From the NCBI GenBank assembly GCA_945907225.1, contig CAMDSN010000024.1, positions 1 to 12,723 on the forward strand: 12,723 nucleotides of DNA, given 5' to 3'. Made by a program: the position numbers and the translations under genes. Of the stretch, positions 6,376-12,723 are shown piece after piece. The notes below the pieces were generated by a model. That model saw only the letters and a program-made list of their open reading frames with translations, was not told where the DNA came from and did no database searches. Position 1 is the first letter of the stretch. Every line of letters starts with the position of its first letter. Origin of the DNA: Flavobacterium psychrophilum. Its GTDB lineage: Bacteria; Bacteroidota; Bacteroidia; Flavobacteriales; Flavobacteriaceae.

Positions 6376-7446
6376 TTGAAAAAAAGAATTGCTATTCTTC
6401 TCCTATTTATTAGCAGTATAACGCATGCGCAATCTGTTAGAAAATATTCAAATGAATTTATGAATATTGGTGTAGATGCAGCAGCATTGGGAATGTCAAA
6501 TGCTGTTACCGCTTTTAGTGGAGACGTAAATTCTGGATATTGGAATCCTGCAGGTATATTAAAAATTGAAGATAGTGAAGTTGGCTTTATGCATGCGAGT
6601 TATTTTGCCAATATTGCACAATATGATTATGCTGCCTACGCTAAAAAAGTTGATGACAGAAGTGCGTGGGGAATTTCGCTAATCCGTTTTGGCGTTGACG
6701 ATATCCTAAATACAACTCAATTAATAGATTCTCAAGGAAATATAGATTACAATCGAATTAGTTTATTTTCTACAGCCGATTATGGACTTACTTTCTCGTA
6801 TGCTAGACAACCCCAATTAATTGAGGGCTTCCAATTTGGTGTAAACGCAAAAATTATTAGACGAATTATTGGAGATTTTGCAAGTTCCTGGGGATTTGGC
6901 TTTGATTTTGGGATGCAATATGAAAAAAATGATTGGCAGTATGGATTGATGTTTCGAGACATTACAACTACTTACAACATTTGGGCAATTGACGAGGACA
7001 AATACAATGATATAAAAGATGCCATCTCAGATCAAAATCAAGAAAAACCGGAGAGCACAGAAATAACTTTGCCAAAGGCCCAATTTGGAATTTCTAAAAA
7101 ATTTGATTTTCATTCCGATTACACCTTATTGACAGCCGTAAATTTAAATATGCAGTTTGCTCAAACCAATGACCTCTTTTCTTCAAAAGCAGTTAGTATT
7201 GACCCGGCAATTGGCCTCGAATTTGGCTATACTGACCTTGTTTTCCTTCGAGCTGGCGTTGGTAATTTTCAAAATGTAACACAAATAGATGGCAGTACGA
7301 AAGTAAATTTTCAACCAAATATTGGCCTTGGCTTCAAGTATAAAGGCATTCAAGTTGACTATGCGCTGACTGATTTGGGTGACCAAAGCGCCGCACTATA
7401 TTCTAATATTTTTTCAGTAAAAATAGATTTAAGTATTTTTAAGTAA
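6376..7446 (+). CDS. porV2: PorV2, PorV/PorQ-family outer-membrane beta-barrel protein
   Basis: A 356-residue outer-membrane protein related to PorV and PorQ of the type IX secretion system (FadL-like barrels). PorV and PorQ take part in release and surface attachment of secreted proteins; the exact role of the PorV2 branch is not established. Residues 1-19 form a signal peptide (MKKRIAILLLFISSITHA, cleavage after A18 or Q19). The conserved N-terminal block follows: YSNEFMNIGVDAAALGMSNA and SGYWNPAG (24-61). The rest shows alternating polar/aromatic beta-strands, with GFKYKGIQVDYAL near the C terminus, and ends in a hydrophobic strand as usual for barrels. Start codon TTG at 6376: an in-frame TAA lies at 6361-6363 and the next Met (M29) would remove the signal peptide. 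The DUF4105 gene starts 29 bases downstream. No gld, spr or por genes are nearby. Confidence 0.85.
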   Translation: MKKRIAILLLFISSITHAQSVRKYSNEFMNIGVDAAALGMSNAVTAFSGDVNSGYWNPAGILKIEDSEVGFMHASYFANIAQYDYAAYAKKVDDRSAWGISLIRFGVDDILNTTQLIDSQGNIDYNRISLFSTADYGLTFSYARQPQLIEGFQFGVNAKIIRRIIGDFASSWGFGFDFGMQYEKNDWQYGLMFRDITTTYNIWAIDEDKYNDIKDAISDQNQEKPESTEITLPKAQFGISKKFDFHSDYTLLTAVNLNMQFAQTNDLFSSKAVSIDPAIGLEFGYTDLVFLRAGVGNFQNVTQIDGSTKVNFQPNIGLGFKYKGIQVDYALTDLGDQSAALYSNIFSVKIDLSIFK

Positions 7447-7475
7447 AACCACAAGACCTCTTTTTAAGTAAATCT

Positions 7476-8612
7476 ATGTTAACATTCAAACATTCAAAAC
7501 TTTTGCTAGTACTCTTATTCAGTTGTGTTTTTTCGTTTGGACAAATTCCGTTAGACAAAACAGCAACTGTTAGCATACTTACCTGTGAAAAAGGAGATGA
7601 ACTGTACTCGCTTTTTGGCCATACAGCTATTAGAATACAAGATCCTACAAACGACCTAGATGTTATATATAATTATGGTGCTTTTGACTTTGCTACAGAA
7701 AATTTTTATGTAAAGTTTATCAAAGGTGACTTACAATATTTTGCAACGGCAAATCCATTCAATGAATTTTTATTTCAATATACTCAAGAAAACCGATCTA
7801 TAGTTGAGCAGAAATTACTTCTAACACAAAATCAGAAGCAAGAATTGTTTGAAATCTTAAACAAAAGTCTCCTTTCCGATGAAAAATACTACACGTATAA
7901 GTTTATAGACCGAAACTGCACCAACATGGTTTCTAACAAAATAAATTTGATATTAAACCAAAAATGCATTGTAAAAAACACAGAAAGAGGAATGACATAC
8001 CGTGAAATTTTATTTCCTTACATAGAAAATCACTTTTATGAGAACCTTGGGATTAATATAATTTTTGGAAAAAAAGTTGATCAAGATGGAACAACGTTAT
8101 TCTTACCAACGCAATTAATGGAAAGTTTAAAGTTTAGTAAATACAATGGGAGATTAATAGCAGCAGCTCCAAAAACAATTTTAAAGGCAATTAAATTAGA
8201 ACAAAAAAAATCGGTGTGGAATAACTTTTACAGCTTCTGTTTGATTTTTATATTGCTAATTCTTAGCAGAAAAATATGGGTTTATCTCAGTTATTTTATT
8301 GTAATTAGTATCCTTGGATTCTTTTTAACTGGAGTTGGATTCTATTCGTTTCATGAGGAAGTGTCATTAAATTATAATGTTTTATTATTCAATCCGTTTT
8401 TGTTAGTATTGGTTATTTGCTTTTTAAAGAAGAAATATCTATGGGTAACTAGGATAGCTCAGTTTTCAATAGTGGCATTAACAACTTACTTGCTAATTTT
8501 AATTAACAAACCCAATTTTTTGATGTTTATGCCAATGATTATTTGTTCCTATATACTGCTTCTCTATTTTCATAAAAGAAGTAAAAAAGAACTATTGACC
8601 ACGGTAAAATAA
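7476..8612 (+). CDS. DUF4105 / Lnb-family membrane protein, probable lipoprotein N-acyltransferase
   Basis: A 378-residue protein with a signal-like N terminus (about 6-22), a periplasmic domain (about 30-240) and five C-terminal membrane segments (about 251-265, 268-290, 303-317, 326-343, 347-365). The periplasmic part is DUF4105: TCEKGDELYSLFGHTAIRI with H49, YNYGAFDF at 65-72, and the FIDRNCTN block with C148. H49 and C148 look like a thiol catalytic pair, as in papain-like folds; this is inference. From recent literature as I recall it, this family includes Lnb, which N-acylates lipoproteins in Bacteroides, so this gene probably does the same. The SFHEEVSLNYNVLLFNP stretch (291-307) between membrane segments is a further conserved block. 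Co-directional with porV2, 29 bases after it, so likely one operon. The 3' end overlaps the opposite-strand sugar transferase gene by 21 bases. Confidence 0.83.
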   Translation: MLTFKHSKLLLVLLFSCVFSFGQIPLDKTATVSILTCEKGDELYSLFGHTAIRIQDPTNDLDVIYNYGAFDFATENFYVKFIKGDLQYFATANPFNEFLFQYTQENRSIVEQKLLLTQNQKQELFEILNKSLLSDEKYYTYKFIDRNCTNMVSNKINLILNQKCIVKNTERGMTYREILFPYIENHFYENLGINIIFGKKVDQDGTTLFLPTQLMESLKFSKYNGRLIAAAPKTILKAIKLEQKKSVWNNFYSFCLIFILLILSRKIWVYLSYFIVISILGFFLTGVGFYSFHEEVSLNYNVLLFNPFLLVLVICFLKKKYLWVTRIAQFSIVALTTYLLILINKPNFLMFMPMIICSYILLLYFHKRSKKELLTTVK

Positions 8613-9986
8613 GACTGTACTTAATGTTCTAAAAACGATATTAAGGTCCAAAAAAATGCTTCGATGTTTAATATAATACAAGTCGTATTGAAGCTTGACC
8701 AAACTATCCTCAATAGATTGCCCATAAGAATAATTTACTTGTGCCCACCCTGTTAACCCAGGTTTTATAACGTGGCGTGTTTCAAAAAAAGGCATTACTT
8801 TGGCAATCTCATCAACAAATATGGGCCTTTCGGGTCTTGGACCAATAACCGCCATGTCGCCTTTTAAAATGTTTAAAAACTGTGGGATTTCATCTAAACG
8901 CGATTTTCTCATTATTTTCCCGAATGGAGTAACACGGCTATCATTTAATTGTGCAAAAGCTGCTCCAAAACCTTCCGCATTTTGAACCATGGTCCTATAT
9001 TTAAATATTTTAAAGGTTTTACCATTCTTGCCAACTCGCTCTTGAGTGTAAAATAATTTTCCTCTATTACCAACAAGGTTTCCAAGCAAAATTATAGGCA
9101 AAATTAACAACCCAAGTAACAACCCAAGTATTGAAAGTAGTATTTCAAAAAGTCGGATACACGTTAAATAAAAATGATTATGATTGCTTCTGCTAAAGGG
9201 GAAATAACGATAAAAATCACGTGAAACATATTGCACCGGGATGCGCTGTGTCATGCTTTCATATACCTGAGTATACTCTTTAATTATTTGTCCGTGTTCT
9301 AATAAATTAATCAATTGATTGTATAAAGAAACCGTAATTCCATCTGTTTTTTGTGACGCAACTACGACTTCAGAAACGGAATTGGTTTCAACAAAGGCTT
9401 TAAGTTTTTCAATTCTAATATTCTTTACTTTTGAATTCTCAATTTTATTTATGCTTACGCTATCTGTATTTACAAATCCAATTACACTATAATGAGGGTC
9501 AGCACTTTCTAGAGCAGACACCAACTCTTTTAACTGTTCAGAATCACAAATTAAAATCACTTTTTTAGCAAACCGATTAGATGCTAAAAATCGAACATAA
9601 AACATCCTCCAAGTAAACAGAGCTAAAAAAATCGCCAAATAGAAAAAGAGAATTTGAATACGGTTCTCGGGTAATTGGGGCGTAAATACTGGAGTTAATA
9701 AATAAAATAAAACTGTAATTGAAGACGTTAATACACAACTTTTAATTACTAGAAATTGATTACTTGCAACTTGCAAATTATACATTTCAAAAACAGAACC
9801 GATAAAACTTAAATAGAAACCTAAAACTAAAATCCAATAAAAATTGGTTTTTGAGATATTAAAATAATTAAACTGAAAAATTAATCCTACTAAATAAAGT
9901 GCAGTTAAAACCGATAAAATGTCAAAAATCCTTAAAAGGACTTTTCGTTCTGAAACTTCAAAATGGATACTATTAATCTTGCTCAT
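8592..9986 (-). CDS. Polyprenyl-phosphate sugar-1-phosphate transferase (WcaJ/WbaP-type)
   Basis: Inner-membrane initiator of exopolysaccharide, capsule or O-antigen repeat-unit synthesis: it transfers a sugar 1-phosphate from a nucleotide sugar to undecaprenyl phosphate. With the ATG at 9986 it is 464 residues: four N-terminal membrane segments (about 17-36, 48-68, 82-101, 109-129), a Rossmann-like CoA-binding domain (about 140-240), a fifth hydrophobic segment (about 276-303) and the C-terminal bacterial sugar-transferase domain (about 304-464). The domain shows FKIFKYRTM (325-333), the catalytic Asp-Glu dyad in RLDEIPQFLN (D365, E366), GDMAVIGPRPER (376-387) and KPGLTGWAQV (408-417). A TTG at 10010 would add eight residues; I prefer the ATG because family members begin close to it. 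The sugar (glucose, galactose or another) cannot be predicted. It is the last gene of the polysaccharide run, 99 bases after the previous stop. Confidence 0.91.
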   Translation of the reverse strand: MSKINSIHFEVSERKVLLRIFDILSVLTALYLVGLIFQFNYFNISKTNFYWILVLGFYLSFIGSVFEMYNLQVASNQFLVIKSCVLTSSITVLFYLLTPVFTPQLPENRIQILFFYLAIFLALFTWRMFYVRFLASNRFAKKVILICDSEQLKELVSALESADPHYSVIGFVNTDSVSINKIENSKVKNIRIEKLKAFVETNSVSEVVVASQKTDGITVSLYNQLINLLEHGQIIKEYTQVYESMTQRIPVQYVSRDFYRYFPFSRSNHNHFYLTCIRLFEILLSILGLLLGLLILPIILLGNLVGNRGKLFYTQERVGKNGKTFKIFKYRTMVQNAEGFGAAFAQLNDSRVTPFGKIMRKSRLDEIPQFLNILKGDMAVIGPRPERPIFVDEIAKVMPFFETRHVIKPGLTGWAQVNYSYGQSIEDSLVKLQYDLYYIKHRSIFLDLNIVFRTLSTVLFYRGQ

Positions 9987-10085
9987 GTAATTACTAGATA
10001 TGCTAGGCAAGTTACTAAATTAAGTGCAATTTGTATTATATTAAAACTAACATTGTTTTAGACACAAAAACTTCAATACAACTAA

Positions 10086-11429
10086 CTAGGAAATAGAACT
10101 ATTATTGATTGAATCATCAACCATTCTAACTTTTATTAAAGACAAAGCATATACAAAAGCAGGGGCGGCAATTCGCATGGCTGCATGATTTATAGTAAGA
10201 AACCAAAAAAGCAAAAAACAAAAGATATAAATATTCTGTTTGTTATCAAGGTAAAGAATTATTGGCGTGAAAAATAAAATTAATAATGCTAAAATTCCTA
10301 GAGCACCATGTTCAGAAATAATCCTTGATACTTCACTATGTGATGCTACATTTTGACCATTAATATCTTTTCTAACTTCCATAGCTTTTCCAACCCCAAC
10401 GCCAAAAGTTGGATTATCCATAAATACGTCTATTTCTGTATTCCATAATTCTGATCTTCCAGACAACTTATCTTCTTTACTTCTACCAGCAGCATCTTTA
10501 TTAGCATAACGCTTGTCAATTAAGCCCTCTGTTTGAAGAGACGTATAAGTCCAAAGAAGGGCAAGAGCTATAGACATTACACTAAATAAACTTATAAGTT
10601 TCAACTTTCCTTTTTCTTTTGAATTTAAATATACATATAAGAGTAAAACCAGGATTATGACAAAACCTGTGAGCATCCCTCCTCTTGAAAATGTAACCAA
10701 TCCTCTATAAGTGATATTAAATAAAACGATAAGATTAACAACTAAAATTAATTTAGACTTTGATTGTAAAACTATTCTAGAAAAGAACACAAACATACCT
10801 ATTCCTAGGGCTGTAGCTACCTGATTTGGTCCAAAACCGCCAGAAGTAGCAAAATTAGAATCGGTACCTGTTAAAACCGTTTTCAATTCAGGAGTGTAAA
10901 ATATCAAATACACAGTAGTTGACAAAATAGGCAATGCTAATAATAATAAAATTGTATTTAAATGAGAGAATAAAACTACTCTATTATAACAGTAAATGGA
11001 AGCAATACCCAAGCAAACTGGACCAGAAATATTAAAAGCAATTTGCGTTCTAATATCAGTATTTAAGTCTAAAGTTTCTGTTGAAATTAAAATTGCAGGC
11101 AATAATAGTAATAGGTAAATCCACATTGGTAAAGCATTTTTAGAAAAACCACTGTAATAAAAACCTAATAAAACAAAAATAATCACTTCATATTTTCCAG
11201 TTTCATAGAAGAAAAGACCATTTGTCATTCTTAAAAAAACCTCACTCCCAACAATATATGCCGCTACATAAAGCACCTCGTTATTTCTATTTTTATTTTT
11301 GATCACATAGTATAATCCAACCAATGGAATCAAAAACGCGTATATCATGGATACAAATGGGAAAGAAAATATTAATATTCCTAAAAGAATATGGAATAGA
11401 ATTAAAAGTATATAGTATTTATCTTTCAT
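10086..11429 (-). CDS. O-antigen ligase / Wzy-type polymerase family membrane protein
   Basis: A 447-residue polytopic inner-membrane protein of the O-antigen ligase/polymerase superfamily. About ten to twelve hydrophobic segments cover the chain. FGPNQVATALGIGMF (199-213) and the SRGG motif (248-251) on either side of central membrane helices are typical of the Wzy_C family. A large, probably periplasmic, loop (about 297-370) carries GRSELWN (324-330), NPTFGVGVGK (339-348) and ASHSEVSRIISEHG (362-375) with H364, the residues expected near the active site. Members either polymerize lipid-linked repeat units or ligate glycan to lipid A core or to proteins; the sequence does not decide which. 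The gene begins three bases after the GT4 stop, so it is in the same transcription unit. Position within a biosynthetic cluster favours the polymerase role, by inference. Confidence 0.86.
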   Translation of the reverse strand: MKDKYYILLILFHILLGILIFSFPFVSMIYAFLIPLVGLYYVIKNKNRNNEVLYVAAYIVGSEVFLRMTNGLFFYETGKYEVIIFVLLGFYYSGFSKNALPMWIYLLLLLPAILISTETLDLNTDIRTQIAFNISGPVCLGIASIYCYNRVVLFSHLNTILLLLALPILSTTVYLIFYTPELKTVLTGTDSNFATSGGFGPNQVATALGIGMFVFFSRIVLQSKSKLILVVNLIVLFNITYRGLVTFSRGGMLTGFVIILVLLLYVYLNSKEKGKLKLISLFSVMSIALALLWTYTSLQTEGLIDKRYANKDAAGRSKEDKLSGRSELWNTEIDVFMDNPTFGVGVGKAMEVRKDINGQNVASHSEVSRIISEHGALGILALLILFFTPIILYLDNKQNIYIFCFLLFWFLTINHAAMRIAAPAFVYALSLIKVRMVDDSINNSSIS

Positions 11430-11432
11430 ATT

Positions 11433-12506
11433 TTAGATACTGGAAATCCATTCCTTATAACCATTAATTATTTTGTCTTTTGTATAATTTTCAATTATAG
11501 TTTGATGTAATGATTCCCCTATTTGCTTGCGTAAATTAACATCATTAATTAATACAGTTAAATAATTATAGAAGGAATTTAAATCTTCCACATTTACTAG
11601 AAAACCATTTTCTTTATTAATTACAATTGATGGAATTTCACCAACATTAGTTACAACTACGGGTTTTTTACACAATCCATACTCGAGTAATGCCAGTGGA
11701 AGACCTTCTGATTTTGAAGTTAAAATAGCAATTTCAGTCTGACGAATGCATTGTAAAATATCTTCTCTAGAACCATATATAAAAACTGTTTTTGAAAGTT
11801 CTTTTATAATTATTTCTTCTTTTAAACGTTTAGAATAATCATCTTCAAAATCTTTACCAACTAAATGAAATGACCAATCAGGATGAGAACTTTGTACAAG
11901 CTTAGCGACAGCTGTCATGAAAAAATGGTTCTTTTGATCTCTCAAGTTTGCTAAACAGATAATTCTTTTTCCAGTTTCACCTTTTAATTCAGTTATGTTA
12001 TTTTGTTCTGGGCTAATGGAAATAAAATTTGGAAAATAAACAACTTGTTTACAATACAACTTGCTTTTTGACCAATCTCTTAGCTTAGAATTAACCACAA
12101 TAATACCGTTAAAAAAAAGGGAGGCTATTTTTAAAACTATTGAGGAATCAGAATGTACAAATTCACTCAATCCATTGTGATTATGCCATACAATTTTTAT
12201 TTTGGGATAAATTAATTTTACCAAAACCGCAATAAAATAAGAACTACTGTGTGCCTGCAAAATTTTTACTTTATGCTTCTTGCAGTATTTTTTTAACCTA
12301 AAAACAGCACTAAAATCTAGAGTGCCTTTTTTATTTAAGAAGAGGTAGGAAACATTAGTATCAAGCTGTGATTGCAATACCCCTTCTCTCCTTGTGGTTA
12401 CGATACCCGAAAAATCTATGGTTGTAGCGAGAGCGTTGGCATAGCTCACTGCCATTTTTTCGGCTCCACCCGCCTCTAAAGAATCTATAACTTGCACTAT
12501 TCTCAT
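11433..12506 (-). CDS. Glycosyltransferase family 4 (GT-B) protein
   Basis: A 357-residue cytoplasmic or membrane-associated sugar transferase with the two-domain GT-B fold, expected to add one sugar to a lipid-linked glycan. The N-terminal glycine-rich segment LEAGGAEKMA (10-19) is the usual acceptor-side loop. The C-terminal donor domain shows LANLRDQKNH (185-194; R189 and K192 likely contact the nucleotide diphosphate) and the EX7E motif at E267-E275 in KSEGLPLALLEYG, with VTNVGEIPSIV after it. Donor and acceptor cannot be read from the sequence. The ATG overlaps the preceding gene's TGA (ATGA), so translation is probably coupled. It is followed after three bases by the O-antigen ligase-type gene. 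Confidence 0.9.
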   Translation of the reverse strand: MRIVQVIDSLEAGGAEKMAVSYANALATTIDFSGIVTTRREGVLQSQLDTNVSYLFLNKKGTLDFSAVFRLKKYCKKHKVKILQAHSSSYFIAVLVKLIYPKIKIVWHNHNGLSEFVHSDSSIVLKIASLFFNGIIVVNSKLRDWSKSKLYCKQVVYFPNFISISPEQNNITELKGETGKRIICLANLRDQKNHFFMTAVAKLVQSSHPDWSFHLVGKDFEDDYSKRLKEEIIIKELSKTVFIYGSREDILQCIRQTEIAILTSKSEGLPLALLEYGLCKKPVVVTNVGEIPSIVINKENGFLVNVEDLNSFYNYLTVLINDVNLRKQIGESLHQTIIENYTKDKIINGYKEWISSI

Positions 12507-12723
12507 GATTGTAAAAGCTGTTTTATTTCATCTTCAAAAACATCGAGAGTATAGTTTCGTGACCATTGAATTGCATTTTCTACTTTTTGTTTATAGGCTG
12601 AATCATCATTTAAAATAGTCTCAATTTGAATTAAATCTTCATTAAAATCCAAATGTAACAAAATCCCTCTTTTGCCAGCATCTAACATCGTTGAAATACA
12701 AGAAACCTCACTTGCAATAGGCA
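12503..12723 (-). CDS. Glycosyltransferase, C-terminal part (cut by window edge)
   Basis: The reading frame is open to the end of the window, so only about 73 C-terminal residues are seen. Upstream of the internal Met at 12688 the frame continues as PIASEVSCIST, and then MLDAGKRGILL. That is the donor-domain pattern of GT4-type glycosyltransferases (P-A-S-V-x-x-I-x-x-x-x-x-x-x-x-G-I-L), here with the usual gly-rich VGGI replaced by VSCI. The Met at 12688 is therefore not the start. The region that would carry an EX7E motif is outside the window. The TGA stop overlaps the next gene's ATG by four bases. Substrate unknown. Confidence 0.75.
   Translation of the reverse strand, partial: PIASEVSCISTMLDAGKRGILLHLDFNEDLIQIETILNDDSAYKQKVENAIQWSRNYTLDVFEDEIKQLLQS

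Noticed and set aside
6780..7386. Two short minus-strand frames opposite porV2.
   Set aside because: Both are antisense to a well-supported barrel gene, with no plausible start signals or family resemblance.
8800..8985. 61-codon plus-strand frame inside the sugar transferase gene.
   Set aside because: Antisense to the catalytic domain; the composition mirrors the conserved opposite strand.
10042..10068. Possible internal promoter before the sugar transferase: minus-strand TTTG and TAGTTTTA.
   Set aside because: The spacer is 15 bases, outside the 17-23 range, and the -7 box has a mismatch; the next TTG gives a 24-base spacer. Not strong enough to list.
1..12723. Search by eye for CRISPR arrays, tRNA genes, transposases, integrases, toxin-antitoxin or defence genes.
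   Set aside because: All sizeable frames belong to envelope, polysaccharide or housekeeping families, and the gaps are too short to hide such systems.

Overview
This AT-rich window looks like chromosomal DNA of a member of the Flavobacteriaceae (Bacteroidota). The evidence is the family of nearly every protein (a PorV2-type outer-membrane barrel, the DUF4105/Lnb family, a RecQ with a C-terminal helix-turn-helix tail), promoter-like boxes of the Bacteroidota type (TTG, 17-23 bases, TAnnTTTG), the lack of clear Shine-Dalgarno sequences, and two TTG start codons. No RNA gene, CRISPR array, insertion sequence, prophage or integrase was seen.

Layout. (1) 70-2265, minus strand: recQ, a DNA helicase. 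(2) 2351-4465, plus strand: a tight run kdsD - tatC - CxxC carboxymuconolactone-decarboxylase-family protein, with start/stop overlaps. recQ and kdsD diverge, and their predicted promoters interleave in a very short space. (3) 4466-4577: an AT-rich spacer with a 14-base tandem repeat that begins over the preceding stop codon. (4) 4578-5548, plus strand: lptB and a 75-residue DUF5808 membrane protein, two bases apart. (5) 5554-6267, minus strand: pssA, convergent with the previous pair across five bases. (6) 6376-8612, plus strand: porV2 and a DUF4105/Lnb-family membrane protein. (7) 8592-12723, minus strand: a four-gene polysaccharide run. In transcription order it holds a glycosyltransferase cut by the window edge, a GT4 glycosyltransferase, an O-antigen ligase/polymerase-type membrane protein, and a polyprenyl-phosphate sugar-1-phosphate transferase. 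Its last gene overlaps the end of the DUF4105 gene by 21 bases on the opposite strand.

Theme. Apart from recQ, most of the window concerns building the cell envelope. KdsD makes the precursor of Kdo for LPS. LptB powers LPS export. PssA makes phosphatidylserine, the precursor of phosphatidylethanolamine. The DUF4105/Lnb protein probably acylates lipoproteins. PorV2 is an outer-membrane barrel related to type IX secretion components. TatC exports folded proteins. The right end is the distal part of a surface-polysaccharide cluster that continues beyond the window.

I did not find a convincing new multi-gene system. The points most worth a second look are the RecQ without zinc-binding cysteines, the interleaved recQ/kdsD promoters, the lptB-DUF5808 pair, the porV2-Lnb pair, the enlarged two-cysteine TatC loop and the repeat-bearing spacer.
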